Positions 1 through 9,162 of a stretch of DNA of 64,000 nucleotides are shown here, piece after piece; within the stretch, counting starts at the first letter, position 1; each line of letters starts with the position of its first letter. The notes under the pieces are model-generated. The model had not been told where the DNA came from. It worked only from the letters and a program-made list of their open reading frames with translations, and made no database searches. Where the stretch lies: positions 1 through 64,000 of the forward strand of contig URUU01000006.1 in assembly GCA_900551235.1 (NCBI GenBank), given 5' to 3'. This stretch comes from an uncultured Lachnospiraceae bacterium. Lineage in GTDB: Bacteria > Bacillota > Clostridia > Lachnospirales > Lachnospiraceae. Made by a program: the position numbers and the translations under genes.

Positions 1-11
1 CTCGCGGAGCG

Positions 12-99
12 TTTATCTTAGTCGGAGATTGCACTCCCACTAAGACAAATTTGTTGCTCGCCACTTATAGAAGTGGGAGTCTTCTCCGACTAAGATAAA
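12..99. repeat. Nested long inverted repeat, possible IS200/IS605-type end
   Basis: The 17-base arms 12-28 and 83-99 are perfect reverse complements. Inside them a second pair, 33-41 and 72-80 (ACTCCCACT/AGTGGGAGT), also matches. The loop contains two smaller palindromes, 45-54 and 61-76. The whole folds into one long interrupted hairpin that belongs to no gene here. Nested imperfect palindromes of this kind occur at IS200/IS605 ends and in the guide-RNA region next to TnpB genes. No transposase is visible because the window starts here, so the element type is inferred. It could also be a terminator or a small non-autonomous repeat. Confidence 0.45.
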
Positions 100-226
100 A
101 ATCAAAAAATCAGGGTTGCTTTTTTTGCATTTCAGGTATAATATACATATAACTACACATAGTATTCAAAACTACGTATCAGGGTTTTTATTTCAATATT
201 TATCTTTTTTTAAAGGAGGTCTCACT

Positions 227-877
227 ATGTTAGAAAAAATCAAAGATCCCGGAAGTGCCATCACACATTTTATCGGCATGCTGATGGCGATGTTTGCTGC
301 TACCCCGCTGATCATAAAATCTCTGCATGAGCCGGATTATATCCATGTGATTTCCCTGACGGTTTTCATCGTAAGCATGATCCTGCTCTATGCAGCAAGC
401 ACCATTTACCATACCTTAAATCTTTCTGAAAAGGCAAACCGGATTCTCCGCAAATTGGATCACAGCATGATCTTTGTACTGATTGCCGGAAGTTATACTC
501 CAATATGCCTGATCGTTTTAAAGAGCCCGGTCGGATATTTCCTGTTTGCACTTGTCTGGGCGATCGCACTGATCGGTATTATTGTAAAAATCTGCTGGAT
601 CACCTGCCCGAAATGGTTTTCCTCTGTGCTCTATATCAGCATGGGCTGGATCTGCGTGCTGGCTTTCACACAGATCGTGAACTCCCTTTCACCGGCAGCA
701 TTTGGCTGGCTTCTGGCAGGCGGTATTATTTACACGGTCGGCGGTGTCATTTACGCTTTAAAAGTACCGCTGTTTGATGCCAGACATAAAAACTTTGGTT
801 CACATGAAATCTTTCATCTGTTTGTCATGGCAGGAAGTGCATGCCACTTTATTCTTATGTACGTTTATATCGCCTGA
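227..877 (+). CDS. Hemolysin III / PAQR family membrane protein
   Basis: The 216-residue protein matches the usual length of the bacterial hemolysin III (YqfA/TrhA-like) branch of the PAQR superfamily. It has about seven membrane segments. The family's scattered His residues are present, in STIYHTL after the second helix and in SHEIFHLF near the C-terminus; in related proteins such residues bind metal. The start at 227 is chosen because AAAGGAGG lies at 212-219; an in-frame ATG at 116 lacks a ribosome binding site. It is transcribed alone and followed by a hairpin at 931-955. Despite the name, members are mostly not proven toxins; a role in membrane lipid homeostasis is a family-level inference. 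Confidence 0.88.
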   Translation: MLEKIKDPGSAITHFIGMLMAMFAATPLIIKSLHEPDYIHVISLTVFIVSMILLYAASTIYHTLNLSEKANRILRKLDHSMIFVLIAGSYTPICLIVLKSPVGYFLFALVWAIALIGIIVKICWITCPKWFSSVLYISMGWICVLAFTQIVNSLSPAAFGWLLAGGIIYTVGGVIYALKVPLFDARHKNFGSHEIFHLFVMAGSACHFILMYVYIA

Positions 878-920
878 TGACAGGCAGATAAAACACCTGC
901 TATCTTTACATGTCCTTAAC

Positions 921-1178
921 TTAATTTTCCGAGGTTCTGGCTGCGATCAGAGCCTCTTTCTCTTTTCTCGTCAGTTGTTTGATCGCATATTCCCGGCGCA
1001 TTGCTTCTTGTTTATCCTGAAATTCTTCATAATAAACCAGGGTGACCGGTCTTCGGTTTCTGGTGTATTTTGCCCCGGATTTTCCACCATTATGAGCTTT
1101 GAGACGCTTGTCCAGATCATTTGTCCATCCGGTATAAAACGTGCCGTCACTGCACTTCAATATATAAGTGTAACACAT
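921..1178 (-). CDS. GIY-YIG nuclease superfamily protein (UPF0213/YhbQ type)
   Basis: This 85-residue protein is essentially one GIY-YIG domain. It shows YTYILKCSDGTFYTGWT at residues 3-19, with the YIL and YTG pair standing in for GIY and YIG, the conserved arginine in DKRLKAHN, and a glutamate in the second half (YYEEF). Short solitary GIY-YIG proteins of this family are common in Firmicutes. Their substrate is unsettled; DNA repair or nuclease roles have been proposed. It converges on the hemolysin III gene, and its 3' end overlaps that gene's terminator hairpin. Confidence 0.87.
   Translation of the reverse strand: MCYTYILKCSDGTFYTGWTNDLDKRLKAHNGGKSGAKYTRNRRPVTLVYYEEFQDKQEAMRREYAIKQLTRKEKEALIAARTSEN
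931..965 (+). terminator. Intrinsic terminator after hemolysin III gene
   Basis: The hairpin arms GAGGTTCTG (931-939) and CAGAGCCTC (947-955) pair with one G-T wobble. A T-rich run, TTTCTCTTTTC, follows on the plus strand. The hairpin lies within the 3' end of the convergent GIY-YIG gene. Confidence 0.6.
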
Positions 1179-1211
1179 AGTACCTTCACTGTTATTCCTT
1201 TTCTATGTAAA

Positions 1212-1229
1212 GCGGAGGAGCTCCTCCGC
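1212..1229. repeat. Perfect 18-bp palindrome in intergenic region
   Basis: GCGGAGGAG at 1212-1220 is followed directly by its reverse complement CTCCTCCGC. It lies downstream of the SpoIIQ-like gene and just upstream of the GIY-YIG start on the minus strand. A loopless palindrome folds poorly as RNA, and TTTACA rather than a U-run follows on the minus strand. It may be a weak terminator or a protein-binding site. Nothing else was seen in 1230-1390. Confidence 0.35.
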
Positions 1230-1390
1230 ATTATTTCAAGCAATCGGCAAGGCGGTATTTTCTCATAAATCAATGTCAAAACCTGTAAAACGGATCCGAT
1301 TGCAAACATTGCCTGCTGCGCCTGCTTCTCCTTATGGATAGCATAGCTTAATATAGTATACGCGCTCTCTCACTTTTTGTGAATAACACA

Positions 1391-2215
1391 CTACTCAAGA
1401 TAAAGAAATGGATCTTCTGCCACTCCGTCTTTCTCCATGGCAAAATACAGGTTTGAGCCTTCTTCACAGTAATATTTCGTCGGCTGTGCCACATATCCCA
1501 AAAGCTGCCCTCTCTCAACCACATCACCTTCTGCTACTGCTACATCTTTGAGCTGTCCATAAAGAAGCGTATAGCTATCTCCAAGATTCATACGGATTGT
1601 TGTTCCAGTTTCTTCGCTTGTGGTGATAGAATCTACGATTCCTTTGGCTGCCGACACTACCTTTGCTCCTTCTTCCGCACCAAAGATCAGTGCCGGATTG
1701 TATTTGTACTGGTCAAGTGTCGCAAAATAAACGGTAGAATCCATGCTGTAATCCATAAGCACTTTTCCCGCTACCGGCCACTGAAGTTCCTGGGTAGATG
1801 CAAAATTTACTGTTGGACTGATCACTGCTTCTGCCGCACCGGAAGCAACATCCTGTACTTCATCGCCCGTGTCCTGCCCTGCCATATCTCCGGCATCTGC
1901 TGCTTCCGTTGTCATTTCTTCCGTTTCCTCTTCCATTTCCGTCTCATTTTGTCCTGGCAGCGTGGACGGATCAACATCCATTTCCGTTGCTCCATCTGCC
2001 AGATTTGCTTCTGCTTTCGGAGTCAGAACTGCCTCTGCATCCGTCTCTTCCGGATTCTGATCAAGGTCAACCAGATTCTGTTCTTCTGTTTTTGACTGAT
2101 CTGACAGATCCAGTGCGTAATAAGTTGTTATCGATGCCGCCCCCACAAGACACAGTGTTAGTACAAGCATTGCACCATTTTTCCGTGTAAACCGTTTTTC
2201 ATCCTTATTCTGCAT
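1391..2215 (-). CDS. SpoIIQ-like LytM/M23 domain protein, catalytic residues missing
   Basis: This 274-residue protein has a short cytoplasmic tail, one membrane segment at about residues 16-31, an acidic Glu/Thr-rich linker to about 130, and a C-terminal LytM (M23) fold. The fold shows GAKVVSAAKGIVDSI, YTLLYGQL and the family ending LYFAMEKDGVAEDPFLYL. The usual metal-binding histidines are replaced: the position before the G-K-V segment reads NPALIFG, YGQL stands for Y-x-H-L, and LYFAM stands for H-x-H. That pattern resembles degenerate SpoIIQ, the forespore protein that docks with SpoIIIAH during engulfment. A sigma-F-type promoter upstream supports a sporulation role. The assignment is inferred; another enzymatically dead M23 regulator is possible. 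Confidence 0.72.
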   Translation of the reverse strand: MQNKDEKRFTRKNGAMLVLTLCLVGAASITTYYALDLSDQSKTEEQNLVDLDQNPEETDAEAVLTPKAEANLADGATEMDVDPSTLPGQNETEMEEETEEMTTEAADAGDMAGQDTGDEVQDVASGAAEAVISPTVNFASTQELQWPVAGKVLMDYSMDSTVYFATLDQYKYNPALIFGAEEGAKVVSAAKGIVDSITTSEETGTTIRMNLGDSYTLLYGQLKDVAVAEGDVVERGQLLGYVAQPTKYYCEEGSNLYFAMEKDGVAEDPFLYLE

Positions 2216-2266
2216 ATCCCTTCACCTCATAATTCAAATTTTGCAACCAAACAGTTACCTTATTGT

Positions 2267-2295
2267 CATTTTTTCCGGTTTTGGGTTTTTTATGC
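2267..2295 (-). promoter_or_regulatory. Candidate sigma-F (forespore) promoter for the SpoIIQ-like gene
   Basis: On the minus strand GCATA (2295-2291) is followed after 14 bases by GGAAAAAATG (2276-2267). These fit the known sigma-F consensus GYATA and GGNNANAHTR. It lies about 50 bases upstream of the start codon. The spacer is one base shorter than the commonest value. Confidence 0.5.
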
Positions 2296-2301
2296 GAAAT
2301 A

Positions 2302-2339
2302 AAAAAGCAAGAGTGGAACATTTTTCAATGAACCACTCT
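2302..2339 (-). terminator. Intrinsic terminator after zinc-ribbon/DUF4234 gene
   Basis: On the minus strand AGAGTGG and CCACTCT form a stem, extended inside by CATT/AATG with a small internal loop. A TTTTTT run follows. It closes the glgP-DUF2752-DUF4234 gene group. Confidence 0.75.
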
Positions 2340-2388
2340 CTTCAGAAATTTCTTCTTTTCAATTATGCTGTTCTGCGTTTCGTTCTGA

Positions 2389-3057
2389 CTATGCCAGACC
2401 ATTCATTCTGTTATATGCATTGCAGATCCGGTTGCTGTTGTTGATCAGTATGTTCATGGCAATCCAAGGTCCAATGCCGCATAATAAAACACCAAACAGA
2501 CACCACATCAATACCGTAGTTCCATTTTCCTGGAAAGACATGCCATAACGGCCTGCATTTGCTGCCAGTCTGTTTCCAAGTTTGTATTCCCAGTAAAAAG
2601 AATAGATGCCGCATGTCACAAATGAAAGAACAATAAATGCTACCAGACCGGAAGTCTGCTCGCCATCTCCGTCACATGCAATATTGACATCATGTGCCAT
2701 TTGGTAAATAAAATAATATCCGTAAATACCACATGTGATCAGGTTAAGAAGAATATAGGATACAATTCCTCTGTCATCCTTCAGGCGTTCTTTTCCCATT
2801 GGGTTGTAGCCGCCATTTGCATTATTATAACCGTTGTTATAACTATTATTGTAACCGTTATTATAATTATTGTTATAACCACTGTTATTAAATGACTGCT
2901 GTACTTCCTGTACTGCACTTCCAAGTTCTTTCTCCGTTTTGTTAAATGCATCATTTGCCATATTTACAAACTGCTGTCCAACAGAACAGGATGCACCGCA
3001 TGACGGACAAAATTTGGAATTATCTGGTATCTGCGCACCACATTTTGGACAAATCAT
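2389..3057 (-). CDS. Zinc-ribbon DUF4234 membrane protein with Asn/Gly/Tyr repeats
   Basis: This 222-residue protein begins with a zinc ribbon made of two CxxC pairs (CPKCG and CPSCG, residues 3-21). A low-complexity stretch of repeated YNNGYNN-type units follows at about 57-87. The second half is a DUF4234 membrane domain with several hydrophobic helices and two repeats of an N/S-x-x-TCGIY-x-F/Y-Y signature. The start has a good AGGAGG site. It follows DUF2752, a family often found beside DUF4234 or TM2-type proteins. The function of these domains is unknown, and no enzyme motif is visible. Confidence 0.82.
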   Translation of the reverse strand: MICPKCGAQIPDNSKFCPSCGASCSVGQQFVNMANDAFNKTEKELGSAVQEVQQSFNNSGYNNNYNNGYNNSYNNGYNNANGGYNPMGKERLKDDRGIVSYILLNLITCGIYGYYFIYQMAHDVNIACDGDGEQTSGLVAFIVLSFVTCGIYSFYWEYKLGNRLAANAGRYGMSFQENGTTVLMWCLFGVLLCGIGPWIAMNILINNSNRICNAYNRMNGLA

Positions 3058-3082
3058 AACTCGTTCCTCCTCTCTGTAGATT

Positions 3083-3478
3083 TTACAAAATGAGCCTTAA
3101 GATTCGAAAAACGATATTATTTTCCGGTTGAAAGACAACAATATCATTTGTCCCGTCCATAAGTCTTATTACATAGATAGTAGCATATAAAAAAACCATT
3201 GTAAATATAAAAAGTTTATAAACTTTTTTATTTATGTGTTTTTTTAACGCTGTGATAATCAAAAACAACGGAGGTGTAAAGAACAATGGATGGTAGTAGA
3301 AAGCTTTTTTTATATCCAGCCTCAATACTGCCATCCATGCCCTCGACATTCCGCATCCCATACACGAAATCCCGGTAAGGAATTTTATCGGGCAGGTAAT
3401 GCCCACAGCTTCCATAACTGCGTACAAACCTGCCACCGCCAGAATCGGCGCTATATATTCCTTTAATTTTTTCTTCAC
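3083..3478 (-). CDS. DUF2752 membrane protein
   Basis: The 131-residue protein carries the DUF2752 hallmark CMGCGMSRAW at about residues 39-48, followed by a YHPLFF segment, within about three membrane helices. Family function is unknown. It starts directly after the glgP stop codon (3481) and is followed by the DUF4234 gene, so the three genes are probably co-transcribed. Confidence 0.85.
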   Translation of the reverse strand: MKKKLKEYIAPILAVAGLYAVMEAVGITCPIKFLTGISCMGCGMSRAWMAVLRLDIKKAFYYHPLFFTPPLFLIITALKKHINKKVYKLFIFTMVFLYATIYVIRLMDGTNDIVVFQPENNIVFRILRLIL

Positions 3479-3480
3479 TT

Positions 3481-5940
3481 TTATTCGATTACGGTCATCT
3501 TATCGAGATGCCAGATTTCATCTACATACTGCTGGATGGTACGGTCTGATGTGAACTTGCCGCTGCATGCGGTGTTCATCATTGCCATTCTTGCCCAGCC
3601 TGTTTCGTCGCGGTATGCTTTTTCTACTCTCTCCTGAGCTTCTGCGTAGGACTTGAAGTCTGCCAGGATAAAGTAAGTATCTGCTCTGTCGCTGCTGTTT
3701 GTGTTCAGCAGAGAATCATAGATGTCACGGAATCTTTCTGGATCATCCGGAGCATATTCTCCGTTGATCAGCTGCATCAGCACGCGGCGGATATCCTGGT
3801 CGTTGTTGAAGTAATCCATCGGATTGTAGCCGCCGTTGTTTTCGTAATTGATAACTTCCTGGGCAGACAGACCGAAGATAAATGCATTTTCTTCGCCAAC
3901 TTCCTGAACGATCTCCACGTTTGCTCCGTCCATAGTTCCCAGTGTCGGTGCGCCGTTCAGCATGAACTTCATGTTGCCTGTTCCGGATGCTTCTTTACTT
4001 GCTGTGGAAATCTGCTCGGAAACATCTGCTGCTGCGAAGATCCATTCTGCATTGGATACACGGTAGTCTTCGATAAATACCACTTTCAGTTTTCCGTTGA
4101 TGCTCTTATCGTTGTTGATCACGTCTGCAACAGAGTTGATCAGTTTGATCGTCAGTTTTGCACGGCGATATCCGGCTGCTGCTTTCGCACCGAAGATAAA
4201 GGTTCTTGGGTAGAATGGCATTTCCGGATGATCTTTGATCTTGTTGTACAGATACATAACGTGCAGGATGTTCAGCAGCTGACGTTTGTACTCATGAAGT
4301 CTCTTAACCTGTACATCGAAGATAGAACGAGGATCTACATCAATACCATTGTGATCACTGATGTATTTTGCCAGACGCAGTTTGTTCTGGTATTTGATGT
4401 TCATGAACTCCTGCTGTGCTTTTTCATCATCCACATAAACTTTCAGTTTGGAGATCTGAGCCAGATCTGTGATCCATTCGTCGCCGATATGATCTGTTAC
4501 CCAGTCTGCCAGCAGCGGGTTTGCATGAAGCAGGAAACGTCTCTGTGTGATTCCGTTTGTCTTGTTGTTGAATTTCTCCGGCATCATTTCGTAGAAATCT
4601 TTTAATTCCTGGTTTTTCAGGATTTCTGTATGCAGTGCAGCAACACCGTTTACAGAGTAACCTGCACAGATAGCCAGATGTGCCATCTTAACCTGTCCAT
4701 CGTAAATAATAGCCATCTTGCGGATCTTTTCCTGATTGCCCGGATATTTCTTCTGGATCTCTTCTACAAATCTGCGGTTGATCTCCTCAATGATCTGGTA
4801 GATACGAGGAAGCAGTCTTGAGAACAGCTCGATCGGCCATTTCTCCAGTGCCTCTGCCATGATAGTATGGTTGGTGTATGCACAGGTCTTTGTGGTAACT
4901 TCCCATGCTTCATCCCATTCCAGTCCTTCTTCATCAAGCAGGATACGCATCAGCTCTGCTACTGCAACGGTCGGATGTGTATCGTTCAGCTGGAAGGTTG
5001 CTTTCTCATAGAATTTGCGGATATCAGAATGATTCTTTTTATATTTTGCAACAGCTGACTGAACACTTGCAGAAATGAAGAAATACTGCTGTTTCAGACG
5101 CAGTTCTTTACCTGCGTAGTGGTTATCGTTCGGGTAGAGAACTTCTACGATATTTCTTGCCAGATTTTCCTGCTCTACGGCTTTCTGATAATCACCTTTA
5201 TCAAAGGAATCCAGCTGGAAGTCATTGATCGCTTCTGCATCCCATACACGCAGTGTATTTACTACATTGTTATTGTAACCAACGATCGGAATATCAAACG
5301 GGATCGCACGTACAGACTGATATCCTTCCTGGATAAATTTGTTGCGTTTTGTTGCTTCGTCGTATTCTACACGGATATAGCCGCCGAATTTTACTTCTTT
5401 TGCATATTCCGGACGACGCAGCTCAAATGGATTACCGTCTTTCAGCCAGTTATCCGGCACTTCTACCTGATAACCGTCTTTGATTTTCTGTTTGAACATA
5501 CCATAGCGGTAACGGATACCGCATCCGTATGCTGCATAACCAAGTGTTGCCAGAGAGTCAAGGAAGCATGCAGCCAGACGGCCAAGACCGCCGTTTCCAA
5601 GTGCTGCATCCGGCTCCTGGTCTTCGATCACGTTCAGGTCAAAGCCCAGCTCTTCCAGAGCTTCTTTTACTTCTTTGTACTCTGTCAGGTTGATCATGTT
5701 ATTTCCAAGGGCACGTCCCATCAGGAACTCCATGGACATATAATAAACCATCTTCGGGTCTTCTTCTTCGTAAACTTTCTGGGTTGCCATCCAGTTGTCA
5801 ATGATCGTATCCTTGACTGCATAGGATACTGCCTGAAATACCTGCTGTTTTGTTGCGTCAACCAGTGTCTGGCGGTACAGTGTTTTCAGGTTGCTTTTCA
5901 CACTCTCAATAAATACTTCTTTGTCAAATTTTTTGCTCAC
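3481..5940 (-). CDS. glgP: Glycogen/starch/alpha-glucan phosphorylase
   Basis: The 819-residue enzyme is full length for the GT35 family. It releases glucose-1-phosphate from the non-reducing ends of alpha-1,4-glucans. The N-terminal segment EDQEPDAALGNGGLGRLAAC and the pyridoxal-phosphate lysine segment EASGTGNMKFMLNG are both present, as is VFIEDYRVSNAE just before it. It follows ileS by 12 bases without an obvious terminator between them. Other glycogen genes in the window are glgB and a GH13 amylase at 60.7-64 kb, so the organism appears able to store and mobilise glycogen. Confidence 0.97.
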   Translation of the reverse strand: MSKKFDKEVFIESVKSNLKTLYRQTLVDATKQQVFQAVSYAVKDTIIDNWMATQKVYEEEDPKMVYYMSMEFLMGRALGNNMINLTEYKEVKEALEELGFDLNVIEDQEPDAALGNGGLGRLAACFLDSLATLGYAAYGCGIRYRYGMFKQKIKDGYQVEVPDNWLKDGNPFELRRPEYAKEVKFGGYIRVEYDEATKRNKFIQEGYQSVRAIPFDIPIVGYNNNVVNTLRVWDAEAINDFQLDSFDKGDYQKAVEQENLARNIVEVLYPNDNHYAGKELRLKQQYFFISASVQSAVAKYKKNHSDIRKFYEKATFQLNDTHPTVAVAELMRILLDEEGLEWDEAWEVTTKTCAYTNHTIMAEALEKWPIELFSRLLPRIYQIIEEINRRFVEEIQKKYPGNQEKIRKMAIIYDGQVKMAHLAICAGYSVNGVAALHTEILKNQELKDFYEMMPEKFNNKTNGITQRRFLLHANPLLADWVTDHIGDEWITDLAQISKLKVYVDDEKAQQEFMNIKYQNKLRLAKYISDHNGIDVDPRSIFDVQVKRLHEYKRQLLNILHVMYLYNKIKDHPEMPFYPRTFIFGAKAAAGYRRAKLTIKLINSVADVINNDKSINGKLKVVFIEDYRVSNAEWIFAAADVSEQISTASKEASGTGNMKFMLNGAPTLGTMDGANVEIVQEVGEENAFIFGLSAQEVINYENNGGYNPMDYFNNDQDIRRVLMQLINGEYAPDDPERFRDIYDSLLNTNSSDRADTYFILADFKSYAEAQERVEKAYRDETGWARMAMMNTACSGKFTSDRTIQQYVDEIWHLDKMTVIE

Positions 5941-5952
5941 AGCAAATCCTCC

Positions 5953-8900
5953 TTATTTTTGTGTCTTTTCAACACCCATGCGTACACTTTCACCATTGAT
6001 ACTCCACTCTTTTTCGTATCCGGCAATGCTTCCGGCAACAATCTCATCTGCAAGGACTTCATCCTTGATCTCATCCATATGATCGTTCAGGACGGTGAGG
6101 ATCTTTTCGTTGTCAGCTGCATACAGGCGGATTCTGTCCATCACCTCAAAACCTGCCTCTTTACGCATGGTCTGGACTTTACTGATCAGTTCTCTCACAA
6201 ATCCCTCCTCAATCAATTCCGGAGTAAGGTTGGTATCCAGAACAACAGTAATATCGTTATCCTGCTCAGATACATAGCCTTCGATCTGTGCTGTATCAAT
6301 CAGTAAATCTGTCTCATATAATACAACTTCACTGCCATTGATGTCAAGCGTGATGGAGCCTTTGTCTTTCAGCTCATCCATTGCCTGATTGCCATCAAGT
6401 GCAGAAAGTGCCTGTTTGATACCGCCAAGCAGTTTGCCGTATTTTGGTCCTACGGTTTTCAGCTGCGGTTTGAAGCTGTAAGAAGTAAAGTCTTTTACAT
6501 CCTGTGTAAAGGTGACTTTCTTGCTGTTCAGCTCGTCACGGATAATGTCTGCGAAGTATTCCGGCAGTTCTTTCGGAGCTTTTACAAACATATTTGCGAT
6601 CGGCTGTCTGTTCTTGATGTTTGCAGTATTTCTGCATGCACGTCCCATAACAACGATCTTCAGTACTTCATCCATGTTTGCTTCGAGTTCTTTGTCTACG
6701 TGAGCCATATCTGCCTTCGGGAAATCACACAGATGTACGCTTTCCGGTGCAGTCTTGTCAATGCTGCATACCAGGTTGCGGTAGATGTCTTCTGTCATAA
6801 ACGGAATCATCGGTGCAGCTGCTTTTGAAACATTTACCAGAGCGGTGTAAAGTGTCATGTAAGCATTGATCTTATCCTGCTCCATGCCTTTTGCCCAGAA
6901 ACGCTCACGGCTGCGGCGTACATACCAGTTGCTCATATCATCTACAAATTCCTGAAGTGCTCTTGCAGTTTCCGGAATACGGTAATTTGCCAGATTGTCA
7001 TCTACGGTCTGGATCATGGTGTTCATCTTGGAGAGCAGCCATTTATCCATTACGGAGAGTTTGTCGTAGTCTAATGTATATTTTGTTGCGTCAAATTCAT
7101 CAATATTTGCATACAGAACAAAGAATGCATAAGTATTCCACAGAGTTCCCATGAATTTACGCTGGCCTTCCTGAACGGCTTTGCCGTGGAAACGGTTCGG
7201 CAGCCATGGTGCACTGTTGATATAGAAATACCAGCGGATCGCATCTGCTCCGTAAGTCTGAAGTGCATCAAACGGATCAACCGCATTTCCTTTGGATTTA
7301 CTCATCTTCTGACCGTTTTCATCCTGTACATGTCCAAGAACGATAACGTTCTGATACGGTGCTTTGTTGAACAGGATCGTGGACTCTGCCAGCAGGGAAT
7401 AGAACCATCCTCTTGTCTGGTCAACTGCTTCGGAAATAAACTGTGCCGGGAACTGTTTCTCAAACACTTCTTTATTTTCAAATGGATAATGATGCTGTGC
7501 GAACGGCATTGCTCCTGAGTCAAACCAGCAGTCGATCACTTCCGGTACACGGTGCATCGGCTTGCCGCACTTCGGACATTTGACCGTGATCTCATCAATA
7601 TATGGGCGGTGCAGTTCTACGGTTTTCGCTTTCTCATTTCCGCTCATCTCAAACAGCTCCTGGCGGCTTCCGATCGAATGCTGATGTCCGCATTCGCACT
7701 CCCAGATGTTCAGCGGTGTTCCCCAGTAACGGTTACGGCTGATGCCCCAGTCCTGAACGTTCTCCAGCCAGTCGCCGAAACGTCCTTTACCGATGCTTTC
7801 CGGAATCCAGTTGATGGTGTTGTTGTTGCGGATCAGGTCATCTTTTACGGCTGTCATCTTAATGAACCAGGATTCTCTTGCGTAGTAGATCAGCGGAGTG
7901 TCACATCTCCAGCAGTGCGGATAGCTGTGCTCAAACTTCGGTGCATCAAACAGAAGTCCTCTCTCATCGAGGTCTTTCAGTACAAGCGGATCTGCTTTTT
8001 TTACAAAGATGCCGCCAAACGGTGTATCTTCTGTCAGGTTGCCTTTGCCGTCAACCAGCTGTACAAATGGCAGTCCGTATTTACGTCCGACTTTCGCATC
8101 GTCTTCACCAAATGCCGGTGCGATATGAACGATACCGGTACCATCTGTCAGTGTTACATAAGTATCACAAACAACATAAAATGCTTTTTTGTTCTGTTTT
8201 TCTGCATGAACGGCTGCACATTCATACAGTGGTTCATATTCTTTATATTCCAGGTCGGTTCCTTTGTAAGTCTGAAGTACACTGTAAGCATCTTCACCAA
8301 GCACCTTGTCAGCCAGAGCCTGTGCGATGTAATAAACACGTCCGTCTTCTTTCATCTGGACTTTTACATAATCCTCATCCGGGTTTACACAAAGTGCAAG
8401 GTTGGAAGGCAGTGTCCAAGGTGTGGTTGTCCATGCCAGAATGTAAGCGTCCTCGTCTTTGACTTTGAAACGTACAACAGCAGAACGTTCTTTTACGTCC
8501 TTGTAACCCTGTGCCACTTCCTGGGCAGAAAGCGGAGTACCGCAGCGCGGGCAGTAAGGAACGATCTTGAATCCTTTGTACAGCAAACCTTTTTCCCAGA
8601 TGGTTTTCAGTGCCCACCATTCAGACTCGATATAGTTATCATCATAGGTAACATACGGGTTTTTCATGTCAGCCCAGAAACCAACCGTTCCGGAGAAATC
8701 TTCCCACATGCCTTTGTATTTCCATACGCTCTCTTTACATTTATCAATGAATGGAACCAGACCATATTCTTCGATCTGATCTTTTCCGTCCAGGCCGAGC
8801 ATCTTTTCTACTTCCAGCTCAACCGGCAGACCGTGTGTGTCCCATCCGGCTTTACGCGGAACCATTTTGCCTTTCATGGTCTGATATCTCGGGATCATAT

Positions 8901-9096
8901 CTTTGATAACACGGGTCAGAACGTGTCCGATATGCGGTTTGCCGTTTGCAGTTGGCGGTCCGTCATAAAAGGTATAAGTTTCACCTTCTTTACGGTTTTC
9001 CATACTCTTTTCAAAGATGTGATTCTCTTCCCAGAATTTCTCAACATTTTTTTCTCTGTCTACGAAATTCAGATTTGTCGAAACTTTTTCGTACAT
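5953..9096 (-). CDS. ileS: Isoleucine--tRNA ligase
   Basis: The 1047-residue class I synthetase shows the HIGH signature in PPTANGKPHIGHVLT, the KMSKS motif in GQKMSKSKGNAVDP, zinc-type CPRCG and CPKCG pairs, and a C-terminal anticodon-binding region. The start at 9096 is chosen because AGGAGG lies at 9103-9108. The frame stays open upstream to 9207, but that stretch is the T-box leader RNA. Expression is controlled by the T-box and its isoleucine specifier. Length and the long C-terminal region fit the eukaryote-like IleRS type that is also found in many Clostridia. Confidence 0.97.
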   Translation of the reverse strand: MYEKVSTNLNFVDREKNVEKFWEENHIFEKSMENRKEGETYTFYDGPPTANGKPHIGHVLTRVIKDMIPRYQTMKGKMVPRKAGWDTHGLPVELEVEKMLGLDGKDQIEEYGLVPFIDKCKESVWKYKGMWEDFSGTVGFWADMKNPYVTYDDNYIESEWWALKTIWEKGLLYKGFKIVPYCPRCGTPLSAQEVAQGYKDVKERSAVVRFKVKDEDAYILAWTTTPWTLPSNLALCVNPDEDYVKVQMKEDGRVYYIAQALADKVLGEDAYSVLQTYKGTDLEYKEYEPLYECAAVHAEKQNKKAFYVVCDTYVTLTDGTGIVHIAPAFGEDDAKVGRKYGLPFVQLVDGKGNLTEDTPFGGIFVKKADPLVLKDLDERGLLFDAPKFEHSYPHCWRCDTPLIYYARESWFIKMTAVKDDLIRNNNTINWIPESIGKGRFGDWLENVQDWGISRNRYWGTPLNIWECECGHQHSIGSRQELFEMSGNEKAKTVELHRPYIDEITVKCPKCGKPMHRVPEVIDCWFDSGAMPFAQHHYPFENKEVFEKQFPAQFISEAVDQTRGWFYSLLAESTILFNKAPYQNVIVLGHVQDENGQKMSKSKGNAVDPFDALQTYGADAIRWYFYINSAPWLPNRFHGKAVQEGQRKFMGTLWNTYAFFVLYANIDEFDATKYTLDYDKLSVMDKWLLSKMNTMIQTVDDNLANYRIPETARALQEFVDDMSNWYVRRSRERFWAKGMEQDKINAYMTLYTALVNVSKAAAPMIPFMTEDIYRNLVCSIDKTAPESVHLCDFPKADMAHVDKELEANMDEVLKIVVMGRACRNTANIKNRQPIANMFVKAPKELPEYFADIIRDELNSKKVTFTQDVKDFTSYSFKPQLKTVGPKYGKLLGGIKQALSALDGNQAMDELKDKGSITLDINGSEVVLYETDLLIDTAQIEGYVSEQDNDITVVLDTNLTPELIEEGFVRELISKVQTMRKEAGFEVMDRIRLYAADNEKILTVLNDHMDEIKDEVLADEIVAGSIAGYEKEWSINGESVRMGVEKTQK

Positions 9097-9162
9097 AAAT
9101 AACCTCCTGTCCTTGTCACTGCAAGGAATAAATCCATCAGAAAATCTTTTCTGATATAAAAA

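Noticed and set aside
2821..2890. Tandem TTATTATAAC-type repeat in the zinc-ribbon gene
   Set aside because: It encodes the YNNGYNN protein repeats and stays in frame, so it is coding low complexity and not a CRISPR or satellite array.
5119..6306. 395-codon plus-strand frame opposite glgP and ileS
   Set aside because: It crosses the gap between two well-supported genes and has the composition of antisense translation.
7552..9102. Long plus-strand open frame of 516 codons opposite ileS
   Set aside because: It is a shadow of ileS: no ribosome binding site, odd composition (Cys, Phe, Ile rich), and no recognisable domain.
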